The position numbers and the translations under genes were made by a program. This document shows positions 37,652 to 46,540 of a DNA stretch of 64,000 bases, one piece after another. The DNA is from Bacteroidales bacterium UBA1184 (GTDB taxonomy: Bacteria; Bacteroidota; Bacteroidia; Bacteroidales; ML635J-15), in assembly GCA_002310235.1 (NCBI GenBank), contig DBYO01000024.1:50898-114897 (forward strand). Reading direction: 5' to 3'. Below the pieces are notes generated by a model. The model did no database searches. It was not told the DNA's origin and was given only the letters and a program-made list of their open reading frames with translations. How positions within the stretch are numbered: the stretch's first letter is position 1; every line of letters begins with the position of its first letter.

Positions 37652-38013
37652 TTTTATTTTCATTAACATTACTAAACAATATTTTTACATTATACTTTAT
37701 CAGAAAATTTTTTAAATATTATAGATAAGAATTTATATAATATGCAAAATTGAGTGTTCGAAAAATTTGTTAAAGGACTACCTTTTCAAAAGAAATAAAA
37801 CATAAACGTACAATATTTACAATTTTAGAATAACGAATTACATTTTTTTAGAATTGGATCTGTGTGCGGATGCAATATTTTGCGTCTCATTCAGCACAAA
37901 TCATTGCAAACCGGCGCAGCGCATTGCGCCTCTACAATCTTCGAATCATCAAATCAATCGAACATCACACCTCGTAACCTTTAGCTCGGCTTTGCCAAAT
38001 CGTAAATAATATT
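37652..38013. repeat. Gene-free stretch with dispersed palindromes
   Basis: The first 210 nt are AT-rich with nothing recognisable. A palindrome GATGCAATATTTTGCGTC lies at about 37869-37886. A 45-nt element at 37894-37938 matches 25800-25844 with two differences. AACCTTTAGCTCGGCTTTGCC at 37976-37996 matches the dispersed element at 9832-9853 (reverse) and 10471-10490. Confidence 0.7.
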
Positions 38014-38021
38014 TATTTTTG
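37991..38021 (+). promoter_or_regulatory. Promoter of the endonuclease I gene
   Basis: TTTG (37991-37994), 19-nt spacer, TATTTTTG (38014-38021). The -33 box overlaps the end of the dispersed repeat element. Confidence 0.7.
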
Positions 38022-38038
38022 CACAAAAATATTTGCTG

Positions 38039-39103
38039 ATGAACTTTTTGTCGAAAACCATTATTTTTGCAGCTTGCCTCTGCGCTACAACTGCATTCGC
38101 ACAGGTTCCCGCCGGATACTACAACTCCACTCGCGACCTCTGCGACGAAGAACTGCGGCAACAACTACATACAATAATCAAAAATCACCTGGAACTTGAC
38201 TACACTCAGTTGTGGGCAAAATTCCACCAAACCGACATGCGCAACGGAGATACTATTTGGGACATATACTCCGACTGCACTTTCATATACTCCGCCGATC
38301 AGTGTGGAAACTACAGCGAAGAATGCGACTGCTACAACCGCGAACACTCAGTGCCCCAAGAGTGGTTTGGCAGTACCACACCAATGAAAACCGACCTTTT
38401 TCACGTTTACCCCACCGATGGGTTTGCAAATAGTAAGCGTAGCAACCACCCTCTTGGCACAGTTTCAAATCCCACCTACACATCAAGCAACGGAAGCAAG
38501 GTGGGACCATGCACATTTTCGGGCTACACGGGTACGGTTTTCGAACCTATCGACGAATACAAGGGAGATTTCGCTCGCACCTATTTTTATATGAGCGTGT
38601 GCTACAAAGACAAAGACCTCGGACAATCCGACGAGTCGATGTTCAACGGAAGCCAGCTTAAACCCTGGGCTCTGCAATTGCTCATACAATGGCACTACGC
38701 CGACCCAGTGTCGCAAAAGGAAATAGACCGCAACAACGCCATTTACCGTATTCAGCGCAACCGCAACCCGTTTATCGACTGCCCATACTTCGTCGATGCC
38801 ATATGGCACGACCACTGCGAATTCGAATCTTGCCTCGACGCCGATGCTGGAACCGACATAGCGCAAACCACAGTAAAACTTTCGGCCTATCCAAACCCGT
38901 CGGCAGACATTGTAAACATATCGTGCGAAAAAACAATGACTTCCCTGTCAGTATTCAACATTCTCGGTGAAAAAACTTTTTATAGCGAAACAGATGCTAA
39001 TTTTGCAACAATTAACTTAGAACTGTACGAAAGCGGCGTCTTCTTCGTAAAAGCAACTTTCGACGATGGCAGTTCGGCAACGACAAAGATTATAAAGTAT
39101 TAG
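38039..39103 (+). CDS. Secreted endonuclease I family nuclease with T9SS sorting domain
   Basis: 354 residues from the ATG at 38039; the TTG two codons upstream is less likely. The signal peptide ends at TTAFAQ. The endonuclease I core has the catalytic motif NREHSVPQEWF and the later asparagine-rich region KSNHPLGT-like (SNHPLGTVSNP). Several cysteine pairs suggest disulfides. The C-terminus is a T9SS sorting domain (KLSAYPNPSADIVNIS ... SGVFFVKATFDDGSSATTKI). It probably degrades extracellular DNA at or beyond the cell surface. The DUF368 gene starts 1 nt after the stop. Confidence 0.9.
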   Translation: MNFLSKTIIFAACLCATTAFAQVPAGYYNSTRDLCDEELRQQLHTIIKNHLELDYTQLWAKFHQTDMRNGDTIWDIYSDCTFIYSADQCGNYSEECDCYNREHSVPQEWFGSTTPMKTDLFHVYPTDGFANSKRSNHPLGTVSNPTYTSSNGSKVGPCTFSGYTGTVFEPIDEYKGDFARTYFYMSVCYKDKDLGQSDESMFNGSQLKPWALQLLIQWHYADPVSQKEIDRNNAIYRIQRNRNPFIDCPYFVDAIWHDHCEFESCLDADAGTDIAQTTVKLSAYPNPSADIVNISCEKTMTSLSVFNILGEKTFYSETDANFATINLELYESGVFFVKATFDDGSSATTKIIKY

Positions 39104-39104
39104 A

Positions 39105-40052
39105 ATGAAGAATTTTATAGTAAACGTCCTCAAGGGCGTTGGAATGGGAATAGCAAACGTAATACCCGGCGTTTCGGGCGGAACAATAGCCCTCATAGTC
39201 GGAATTTTCGAAAGACTTATCAATTCTCTGAAGTCTTTTAACTTTAAAGCACTAAAACTGCTCTTCACAGGCAAGTTCAAGGAATTTGCAAAATACACCG
39301 ACTTCGTATTCCTAATCGAAGTAATACTTGGCATGGCAGTAGCTATGATATCGGTGGCAAAACTTTTCAAGTTTCTGTTCGAGAACTACCCTGTATATAT
39401 CTGGGCATTTTTCCTCGGATTGCTCATCGCATCAATATTTTACGTTGGCAAAACAATAAAGAGATGGAATTTCTGGGTGGTGTTGTTTTTCCTTATAGGT
39501 GCTGGCATCTCACTACTAATTTCGTTCGGCACCCCGGCACAGGAAAACGACAATTTCTTCTACCTTATCCTATGTGGCGCAATAGGTGCTAGCGGTATGA
39601 TACTTCCCGGAATATCAGGATCTTATATTCTCGTACTTATGGGCGATTACCAACTTGTGGTCATCAACGGCATCGACATGCTCACCAAAAGCCCCATGGA
39701 AGCAATGAAAATCCTCCTTCCTGTAATTATAGGCGCTGTCGTTGGAATTTTAGCATTCGCCCACGTGCTGGCTTGGATTTTCAAAAACTACCACGACATG
39801 ACGATTTCGTTGCTCACAGGATTTATAGTCGGTAGCCTCCCAATAATATGGCCTTGGAAAGAAAACATCTGTGAAACTCTGTCGAACGGCAAAGAAATTG
39901 TTACCGGCTACAACTGGAAACTGCCGGAAATGAATTCCGAATTTATCATTGCCCTAGCAATAATCATTATAGGTGCAGCCTTGATAATAATCACCGAAAC
40001 TATTGCAAACCACAAGAAAAGAAAGGAAAACGATAAGGGGCTAGAAGGCTAA
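39105..40052 (+). CDS. DUF368 membrane protein, undecaprenyl-phosphate transporter type
   Basis: 315 residues with about eight membrane helices. The DUF368 signature GIANVIPGVSGGTIALIVGIFERLI-like stretch is at residues 14-38, and its internal echo ASGMILPGISGSYIL is near residue 165, showing the inverted duplication. DUF368 proteins (PopT) have been reported as undecaprenyl-phosphate flippases that recycle the lipid carrier for wall and LPS synthesis. The end (GLEG*) runs straight into an AGGCTAA tandem repeat. Confidence 0.9.
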   Translation: MKNFIVNVLKGVGMGIANVIPGVSGGTIALIVGIFERLINSLKSFNFKALKLLFTGKFKEFAKYTDFVFLIEVILGMAVAMISVAKLFKFLFENYPVYIWAFFLGLLIASIFYVGKTIKRWNFWVVLFFLIGAGISLLISFGTPAQENDNFFYLILCGAIGASGMILPGISGSYILVLMGDYQLVVINGIDMLTKSPMEAMKILLPVIIGAVVGILAFAHVLAWIFKNYHDMTISLLTGFIVGSLPIIWPWKENICETLSNGKEIVTGYNWKLPEMNSEFIIALAIIIIGAALIIITETIANHKKRKENDKGLEG

Positions 40053-40229
40053 AAGGCTGACAGGCTAAAAGCCCAAAAGTCAGTAAGCCAGCAAGCCATT
40101 CAAATTGTACAGACGCAAAATTTTGCGTCTCAACAGAAACGGGCGTTAGCCCATAGAACGGCGAAGCCCTCAACGAAGTTAAACTCAGAAACGTGAAACA
40201 AGAAATTTAGAAACAAAAAAACTCACTAT
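40041..40229. repeat. AGGCTAA tandem array and perfect 20-bp palindrome
   Basis: Imperfect AGGCTAAA/AGGCTGAC units run from 40041 to about 40102. A perfect palindrome AGACGCAAAATTTTGCGTCT lies at 40111-40130, preceded by AAATTGTAC, and is followed by the small palindrome GGGCGTTAGCCC. Confidence 0.8.
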
Positions 40230-40982
40230 ATGCCCAAACGTCTATTCGGACTCATCGGCGGCTCACTTAGCCACTCTCTTTCGCAAAAATACTTCACCAA
40301 GAAATTTGCGGAATTAGGACTTACAAACTGCAAGTACTCCCTTTTCCCCATCTCCGAAGTATCGAAGGTTACCAACATAATCGATGGCAATCCATCGCTC
40401 GTCGGACTCAACGTTACCTCGCCCTACAAGGAGACCATAATCCCATTTCTCGATGAACTCGATACCAAAGTCCTTAAAGTAGGCACGGTAAACGTCATCA
40501 AGATTACCCGCGACGGCGAATACACTCACCTCAAGGGCTACAACACCGACATATTCGGACTGCGCAAGACCTTCGAAATGCTGGAACTGCCGTCAAACAG
40601 CAAAGCTCTGATTCTCGGCAGCGGAGGCTCGGCAAAAACCGCCAAAGTGGTGCTTTCCGAAATGGGCATAACATCTACCAATGTGTCACGGCATCCTGGA
40701 ACTCTCGACGAACTGTCGTACCAAAAGCTAACAGCAAACAAAATAAAGGACTACAAACTGATAATAAACGCCACACCAGTAGGCATGTTCCCCAATGTGT
40801 CGCAGTTTCCACAGATTCCGTACGAGGGAATAACCTCCAACCACATCTGCCTCGATCTCGTTTACAACCCAGCCAAGACAAAATTCATCGAGAAATGCGA
40901 AGCTCACGGAGCACGAACAGCCAATGGACTTACAATGCTTTACGAACAGGCAGACAAAGCTTGGGAAATTTGGAACGAATAA
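40230..40982 (+). CDS. aroE: Shikimate dehydrogenase
   Basis: 250 residues. The shikimate-binding N-terminus is GLIGGSLSHSLSQKYF. The catalytic lysine lies in NVTSPYKE and the aspartate in GYNTDIFG. The NADP loop is ILGSGGSAKTAKV. It reduces 3-dehydroshikimate in aromatic amino-acid synthesis. The chain is slightly short for the family but complete. The next gene starts 12 nt downstream. Confidence 0.95.
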   Translation: MPKRLFGLIGGSLSHSLSQKYFTKKFAELGLTNCKYSLFPISEVSKVTNIIDGNPSLVGLNVTSPYKETIIPFLDELDTKVLKVGTVNVIKITRDGEYTHLKGYNTDIFGLRKTFEMLELPSNSKALILGSGGSAKTAKVVLSEMGITSTNVSRHPGTLDELSYQKLTANKIKDYKLIINATPVGMFPNVSQFPQIPYEGITSNHICLDLVYNPAKTKFIEKCEAHGARTANGLTMLYEQADKAWEIWNE

Positions 40983-40994
40983 ATCACATATAAT

Positions 40995-41681
40995 ATGGAA
41001 GACGAAAAAAAATACATATTGTTTAGGGTTTTCCGCGAAGAGGACGACATGAAGTTTTTCACCGATGTACTTGACGACTGCGGAATAGACTATACTATTG
41101 AGAATCCACGTGCCGACAGCAACGATGTTCTTGCATCGGCTTATGGAGTACAGATGGCCGAAGATGCCATGCAGTACAAATTCATGCTCATGATTGCAGA
41201 GGACGATTTCGAACGCGCACAAACCGAAGTCCACAAACATATCGCCGAATGGATAAGTAATGCCGGAAGCGAGGAAAACTCACTGCTCAACGAGTTTAAC
41301 GACGAGGAACTGCTCGATGTTATTAAAAAGCCCGACGAATGGGCGGTGGAAGACATTGTAATGGCCCAATCCCTACTCGAAAAGCGAGGTAAGCACGTAA
41401 GCGACGAGGTTGTGGAAGCCTACCGCAACAAACGCCTCGAAGAAGTACGCCAACCCAAATTTGGTGGCTACGGAACAATAATTATCGGATATATCTTCGC
41501 TTTTCTTGGCGGTGTAATCGGTATTTTCCTCGCAGCATCGCTACTCGGCAAAAAACGCATCTTCAACGGCGAAAAAGTCGTCATCTACGACAAACCTACC
41601 CGCGTAAACGCAATCATTTACCTGACAATCTCGATACTGGACATAATCGCAATAGCGACATACTTCGCAGTTAAAAGTTGA
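40995..41681 (+). CDS. Small membrane protein with DUF2007-like N-terminal domain
   Basis: 228 residues. Residues 1-85 form an alpha/beta domain resembling DUF2007-type signal-transducing domains (YILFRVFREEDDMKFFTDVL). A helical acidic segment follows (90-155). Two membrane helices sit at the C-terminus (about 162-185 and 205-225). The function is unknown. The last codons and stop (AVKS*) are read from an AAAGTTG-type repeat, as in purN. Confidence 0.65.
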   Translation: MEDEKKYILFRVFREEDDMKFFTDVLDDCGIDYTIENPRADSNDVLASAYGVQMAEDAMQYKFMLMIAEDDFERAQTEVHKHIAEWISNAGSEENSLLNEFNDEELLDVIKKPDEWAVEDIVMAQSLLEKRGKHVSDEVVEAYRNKRLEEVRQPKFGGYGTIIIGYIFAFLGGVIGIFLAASLLGKKRIFNGEKVVIYDKPTRVNAIIYLTISILDIIAIATYFAVKS

Positions 41682-41724
41682 AAGTTGAAAATTGAAAGTT
41701 TGTAGAGTCGTTGCTCGCAACGAC
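41668..41724. repeat. AAAGTTG array plus AGTCGTTGC palindrome
   Basis: Heptamer repeats (41668-41702) begin inside the last codons of the preceding gene. TGTAG then leads into arms AGTCGTTGC/GCAACGACT (41705-41713 and 41716-41724). Confidence 0.75.
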
Positions 41725-41753
41725 TGTCTGCGCCTGCAAGCCTGCAAAAAAAT

Positions 41754-41784
41754 TTTGTTATTTCAGAAAAAAGCAGTATTTTTG
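41754..41784 (+). promoter_or_regulatory. Promoter of rimP-nusA-infB-dusB
   Basis: TTTG (41754-41757), 19-nt spacer, TATTTTTG (41777-41784). Confidence 0.75.
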
Positions 41785-41803
41785 CGCAAATTTAGAACTG
41801 ACA

Positions 41804-41821
41804 GGGGGATAGATTTCCCCC
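41804..41821 (+). promoter_or_regulatory. GGGGGA/TCCCCC hairpin in the rimP leader
   Basis: A stem of six base pairs with loop TAGATT, then GTTTTATTTT. It lies between the promoter and the rimP start, so it is transcribed. It could be an attenuator for the nusA operon, since NusA acts on hairpins. That role is inference. Confidence 0.6.
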
Positions 41822-41837
41822 GTTTTATTTTCTGACG

Positions 41838-42296
41838 TTGATAAGGAAGGAAGATATAGAAGTTTTAAGCAAACGGTTTCTTTCTGAAACACAGTTTGTT
41901 GTGGATATTGCTGTAAGTGTATCCAACGATATATCTATATACGTTGACGACATGAACGGCATTACCATTGACGAATGCCGCCGCATAAGCCAGGCCATCG
42001 AAGAGTGCCTCGATCGCGAAAAGGAAGACTATTCGCTCGAAGTAAGCTCACCAGGACTGACAAATCCTTTCCGCGTAAAGGAACAGTACCTCAAAAACAT
42101 TGGTAAGCAGGTGGAAATAGTTTACGTTGATGGTGAAAAAATCGTTGCTACACTCAAAGCATATTCCGACAACGCCATAACCGTAGAGACTTCCACCGTG
42201 AAAAAAGAAGCCAACAAAAAAGTGGTTGTGACAGAACAATTTGATATTGAACGAATTAATATAAAAACAGTTAAAAGCGTAATTGACTTTAAATAA
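41838..42296 (+). CDS. rimP: Ribosome maturation factor RimP
   Basis: 152 residues. It starts at a TTG, because no ATG lies near and homology begins at MIRKEDIEVLSKRF. Characteristic segments are GITIDECRRISQAIEECLDRE and YSLEVSSPGLTNPF, the latter the RimP signature. A C-terminal SH3-like domain follows. It assists 30S subunit maturation in the cytoplasm. First gene of rimP-nusA-infB-dusB; the rare start codon may limit its expression. Confidence 0.93.
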   Translation: MIRKEDIEVLSKRFLSETQFVVDIAVSVSNDISIYVDDMNGITIDECRRISQAIEECLDREKEDYSLEVSSPGLTNPFRVKEQYLKNIGKQVEIVYVDGEKIVATLKAYSDNAITVETSTVKKEANKKVVVTEQFDIERINIKTVKSVIDFK

Positions 42297-42304
42297 TAGA
42301 AGCC

Positions 42305-43552
42305 ATGGGACTACAGGAAAACTTAATTGACACCTTTGCCGAATTTAAGGAACTGAAAAACATCGACAGATCGACGATGATTGGTGTTATGAAGGATGTA
42401 TTTTCATCAACATTAGTAAAATTGTATGGCGAAGACAGCAAGTTCAACGTGATTGTAAACGACAAGACCGGTGACCTTGAAATATGGCGTACAAGAACAG
42501 TTGTTGACGATGACGACTACGATGATATCGAGGACAAATACACCAAAATTCCGTTGTCGGAAGCACAAAAAATCGATGAAGACTACGAAGTTGGCGAAGA
42601 ATATTCCGACGAAATCCGTCTCCAGGATTTCGGTCGCCGCGCAATCCTCGCTCTGAAGCAGAACCTCCAGGCAAAGATTATGGAACGTGAAAAGGACAAC
42701 ATTTACTTGAAATACAAGGATAAAATCGGTGACCTTATCACTGCCGAAGTATATCAGGTATGGAAGCGTGAAATCCTTGTACGCGACGAAGAAGGAACCG
42801 AACTACTTCTCTCGAAGCAAGACCAAATTCCTAGCGACAAGTACCGCAAGGGCGACACCCTCAAGGCTGTCATCTCGAGCGTAGAACTCAAGAACGGAAG
42901 CCCGATCATAAAGATTTCACGTACTTCGGAAAAGTTCCTCGAAAGACTTTTTGAACAGGAAATCCCTGAAATTGGAGATTCTGGACTTATCACAATTAAG
43001 AAAATCGTACGCATCCCTGGCGAAAGAGCTAAGGTTGCTGTTGAATCGTACGACGAACGCGTTGACCCGGTTGGAGCATGCGTAGGTATGAAGGGTAGCC
43101 GTATCCACGGTATTGTTCGCGAACTTCACAACGAAAACATCGATATCGTAAACTACACAACCAACATGCCGCTGTATATCCAACGCATACTCAGCCCAGC
43201 AAAGATTTCCTCGCTCAAGATCATAAACGAAGAAAAGCGCGTCGAAGTTTATTTGAATCCCGACCAGGTATCGTTGGCTATCGGTAAGGGCGGCCTCAAC
43301 ATCAAGCTTGCTTGCCAGTTGCTTGGCTACACTATCGATGTATTCAGAGTATCGCAGGAAGAAGATATCGACCTCGATGAATTCAACGATGAAATCGAAC
43401 AGTGGGTAATCGACCAGCTCAAGGCTGTCGGCTGCGACACAGCACTCAGCGTACTCGAACTTAGCAAAGACGAACTCGTTCGCCGTACCGACCTCGAAGA
43501 GGAAACTATCGACGATGTAATTAGAATCTTGAAAGCCGAATTTAACAAGTAA
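42305..43552 (+). CDS. nusA: Transcription termination/antitermination factor NusA
   Basis: 415 residues. An RNAP-binding N-terminal domain (1-130) precedes the S1 domain (about 135-200). The KH domains include VGACVGMKGSRIHGIV and VSLAIGKGGLNIKLA. A short C-terminal helical segment ends the chain, and the extra acidic repeats of E. coli NusA are absent. It modulates pausing, termination and antitermination. It lies 8 nt downstream of rimP. Confidence 0.97.
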   Translation: MGLQENLIDTFAEFKELKNIDRSTMIGVMKDVFSSTLVKLYGEDSKFNVIVNDKTGDLEIWRTRTVVDDDDYDDIEDKYTKIPLSEAQKIDEDYEVGEEYSDEIRLQDFGRRAILALKQNLQAKIMEREKDNIYLKYKDKIGDLITAEVYQVWKREILVRDEEGTELLLSKQDQIPSDKYRKGDTLKAVISSVELKNGSPIIKISRTSEKFLERLFEQEIPEIGDSGLITIKKIVRIPGERAKVAVESYDERVDPVGACVGMKGSRIHGIVRELHNENIDIVNYTTNMPLYIQRILSPAKISSLKIINEEKRVEVYLNPDQVSLAIGKGGLNIKLACQLLGYTIDVFRVSQEEDIDLDEFNDEIEQWVIDQLKAVGCDTALSVLELSKDELVRRTDLEEETIDDVIRILKAEFNK

Positions 43553-43594
43553 AACGCGCAAAAAAGAAAGAAACAGGTAATTTAGGAGAAAAAT

Positions 43595-46534
43595 ATGACT
43601 TCGGAAACGAAACCAAAAAGATTAAGTGCCGTAGTTGCTATCTACAACGTAGCGACTTCAACCATCGTGGAATATCTCGCCAGCAAGGGTATTGAAATCG
43701 AAAACAACCCTAACACCAAGGTGCAGCCCGAATGGTTGGCTCTGCTTGACGAAAAGTTCAAGGACTCGAAAGCCATGAACGAAACCGCCATCAAGGATAC
43801 CGAGAAGGCAAAGGAAAACAAGGAACTGAACATTTCTATCGAAAAGCAGCAGAACCTTGAAAAGCAGAAAATAGATGCAGAAAAGGCAAAGGAAGCAAAG
43901 GAGAAGGAACGTCTCCAAAAAGAGGCAGAAGAGGCTAAACCTCAGGAGAAACCTGCCGAAGCTCCAGTAAAGGAAGAAAAAGCAACTCCTAAACCACACG
44001 AAATTCAGCCAATCGAAGGCAACGTCGATACCGACGAAAACGGACCAAAGGTTCTCGGCAAGATTAACCTTGACCAGATAAACCAGAATACCCGTCCGAA
44101 ACGTAAGACCGCTGCCGAGAAGGAAGAAGAAAGAAAGCAGAAGGAAGAGGAACAGAAGGCTGCAAAAGAAGCCCAGAAGAAGGCTAAGAAGCAGTCCAAG
44201 GCCGAAGAGACGAAAAATGAAAAGCCTGTTGCCGCTCCCAAGCCTGCACCTGCAGAACCAGAAAAACCAGCAGAACCTGAACCCGAAGCAAAGCCAGAAA
44301 AGGTCGTTCCTCCAGAACCTGAATTCATAAAGACTCACGTCGAAAAGCTACAAGGACCTAACATTATAGGCAAAATAGATATTAGCGAATACGAGCGCAA
44401 GCAGGAAGCGGCAGAAAGAGCTCGCAAGGAAGCTAAGGAAGAACGTCAGAAAAACCGTGAAAAAGAAAAAGCAGAGCGCAAAGAAAAACGCAAACGCATC
44501 AAACGCGACAACATCAAGGTTGATATAAACAAGGTAAGCGGTACCAACGACTTCTCTAAAAAAGGTCAGTCCGGCGAACTTGGCGGCAAGAAGAAAAAAG
44601 GCGGTAAGCCTGCTCCTAAGAAACCTGAAATAAACGAAGAGGACATACAGGAAAAAGTAAAAGAAACTCTTGCAAAGCTCACTGCAAACAAGAACAAATC
44701 GAAAGCAGCAAAATTCCGTAAGGAAAAGCGCGACATGTTCTCGATGCGCCGCGCCGAGGAAGAAGAACGTCTCGAAGCCGAAAAGAAAATCATAAAGGTT
44801 ACCGAATTCGTTTCGGCAAACGAACTTGCAACCATGATGGGCGTTCCTGTAACAAAAATCATCGCAACCTGCATGAGTCTTGGTTTGTTCGTTTCTATCA
44901 ACCAGCGTCTCGATGCTGAAACTATGTCTATTGTGGCAGAAGAATTCGGGTTCCAGGTTGAATTTGTCAGTGCCGAAATCCTTGACGAAATCAAGGAGAG
45001 CGAAGACAAAGAAGAAGACCTCGTTCCACGTCCACCTATCGTTACCGTTATGGGTCACGTCGACCATGGTAAGACAAAATTGCTCGACTATATCCGTCAC
45101 ACTAACGTAGTTGCAGGCGAAGCTGGTGGTATCACACAGCACATCGGTGCTTACAGCGTTAAGTTGAACGACAAGAGGATAACCTTCCTCGATACTCCAG
45201 GTCACGAGGCATTTACCGCAATGCGTGCCCGCGGTGCCCAGATTACCGACGTGGCAATCATCGTCATCGCTGCCGACGACGACATAATGCCGCAGACAAA
45301 GGAAGCTATCAACCACGCTTCAGCGGCGAATGTTCCTATAGTATTTGCTATCAACAAGATAGATAAGCCAACCGCTAATCCAGACAAGATTAAGGAATCG
45401 CTAGCTAACATGAACTACCTTGTCGAGGAATGGGGCGGCAAATACCAGTCGCAAGATATTTCGGCAAAGGCAGGTCTCAACATCGAGGAACTTCTCGAAA
45501 AGGTTCTCCTCGAAGCCGAAATGCTAGACCTCAAGGCAAATCCAAACAAGAATGCTAACGGTACTGTAATCGAATCGTCTCTCGACAAGGGACGCGGTTA
45601 CATTGCTACTCTAATAGTTCAGTCGGGAACATTGCATGTTGGTGACATTCTGCTTGCAGGATGCGCAACAGGTCGTGTAAAAGCTATGTACAACGAACGC
45701 AACCAGAAGGTAACCGAAGCAGGACCTTCAACTCCTGTACTTGTACTTGGTCTCAATGGTGCTCCGCAGGCTGGTGACAAATTCAACGTACTCGACTCCG
45801 AACAGGAAGCCAAGAGCCTTGCAAACAAACGTTTGCAGTTGCAGCGTGAACTTAGCATCAGGACACAAAAGCATATCACTCTCGGCGAAATCGGCCGTCG
45901 TATGGCTCTCGGCGATTTCCACCAGATAAATATCATTGTAAAGGGCGATGTGGACGGCTCTATCGAGGCTCTGTCGGACGAATTGATAAAGCTCTCGACC
46001 GAATCCTTCGAGGTGAACATCATACACAAGGCTGTTGGACAGATTTCCGAATCGGATGTTATGCTGGCTGCAGCATCGAATGCAATCATCGTTGGTTTCC
46101 AGGTTCGTCCTTCGACCTACGCACGCAAGACCGCCGAGAAGGAAGGCATCGAAATCCGCCTTTACTCCATCATCTACGACGCTATCAACGAAATAAAGGA
46201 CGCTATGGAAGGTATGTTGAAGCCGGTTGTAAAGGAAACTATTACAGGTTCTGCAGAAATTCGCGAAGTATTCAAGATTTCGAAGGTTGGTTCGGTTGCC
46301 GGATGTCTCGTTACCGACGGCAAGATTTCACGCAAGTCGAAAGTCAGAATCATCCGCGATGGTATCGTCATATACACTGGCGAACTCGGCAGCTTGAAGC
46401 GTTTCAAGGACGATGCCAAGGAAGTCATTGCCGGTCAGGAATGCGGTCTTAACATCGACAAGTTCAACGATATTAAGGTCGGTGATATTGTTGAGGCATT
46501 CGACGAAACCGAAGTAAAGGCAACATTGAGCTAA
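43595..46534 (+). CDS. infB: Translation initiation factor IF-2
   Basis: 979 residues. The chain has an N-terminal helical domain, then a long Lys/Glu/Pro/Ala-rich linker (about 70-380). A second IF2_N domain follows (FVSANELATMMGVPVTKII). The G domain has G1 GHVDHGKT, G3 DTPGHEAF and G4 NKID. Domains II-IV follow. It places initiator tRNA on the ribosome. The RBS TTAGGAG lies upstream of the ATG. Confidence 0.98.
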   Translation: MTSETKPKRLSAVVAIYNVATSTIVEYLASKGIEIENNPNTKVQPEWLALLDEKFKDSKAMNETAIKDTEKAKENKELNISIEKQQNLEKQKIDAEKAKEAKEKERLQKEAEEAKPQEKPAEAPVKEEKATPKPHEIQPIEGNVDTDENGPKVLGKINLDQINQNTRPKRKTAAEKEEERKQKEEEQKAAKEAQKKAKKQSKAEETKNEKPVAAPKPAPAEPEKPAEPEPEAKPEKVVPPEPEFIKTHVEKLQGPNIIGKIDISEYERKQEAAERARKEAKEERQKNREKEKAERKEKRKRIKRDNIKVDINKVSGTNDFSKKGQSGELGGKKKKGGKPAPKKPEINEEDIQEKVKETLAKLTANKNKSKAAKFRKEKRDMFSMRRAEEEERLEAEKKIIKVTEFVSANELATMMGVPVTKIIATCMSLGLFVSINQRLDAETMSIVAEEFGFQVEFVSAEILDEIKESEDKEEDLVPRPPIVTVMGHVDHGKTKLLDYIRHTNVVAGEAGGITQHIGAYSVKLNDKRITFLDTPGHEAFTAMRARGAQITDVAIIVIAADDDIMPQTKEAINHASAANVPIVFAINKIDKPTANPDKIKESLANMNYLVEEWGGKYQSQDISAKAGLNIEELLEKVLLEAEMLDLKANPNKNANGTVIESSLDKGRGYIATLIVQSGTLHVGDILLAGCATGRVKAMYNERNQKVTEAGPSTPVLVLGLNGAPQAGDKFNVLDSEQEAKSLANKRLQLQRELSIRTQKHITLGEIGRRMALGDFHQINIIVKGDVDGSIEALSDELIKLSTESFEVNIIHKAVGQISESDVMLAAASNAIIVGFQVRPSTYARKTAEKEGIEIRLYSIIYDAINEIKDAMEGMLKPVVKETITGSAEIREVFKISKVGSVAGCLVTDGKISRKSKVRIIRDGIVIYTGELGSLKRFKDDAKEVIAGQECGLNIDKFNDIKVGDIVEAFDETEVKATLS

Positions 46535-46540
46535 AAGCAA

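Noticed and set aside
43658..45316. Long minus-strand frames within infB
   Set aside because: They mirror the Lys/Glu-rich linker and G domain of IF-2. The translations are Phe/Leu/Cys-rich artefacts.
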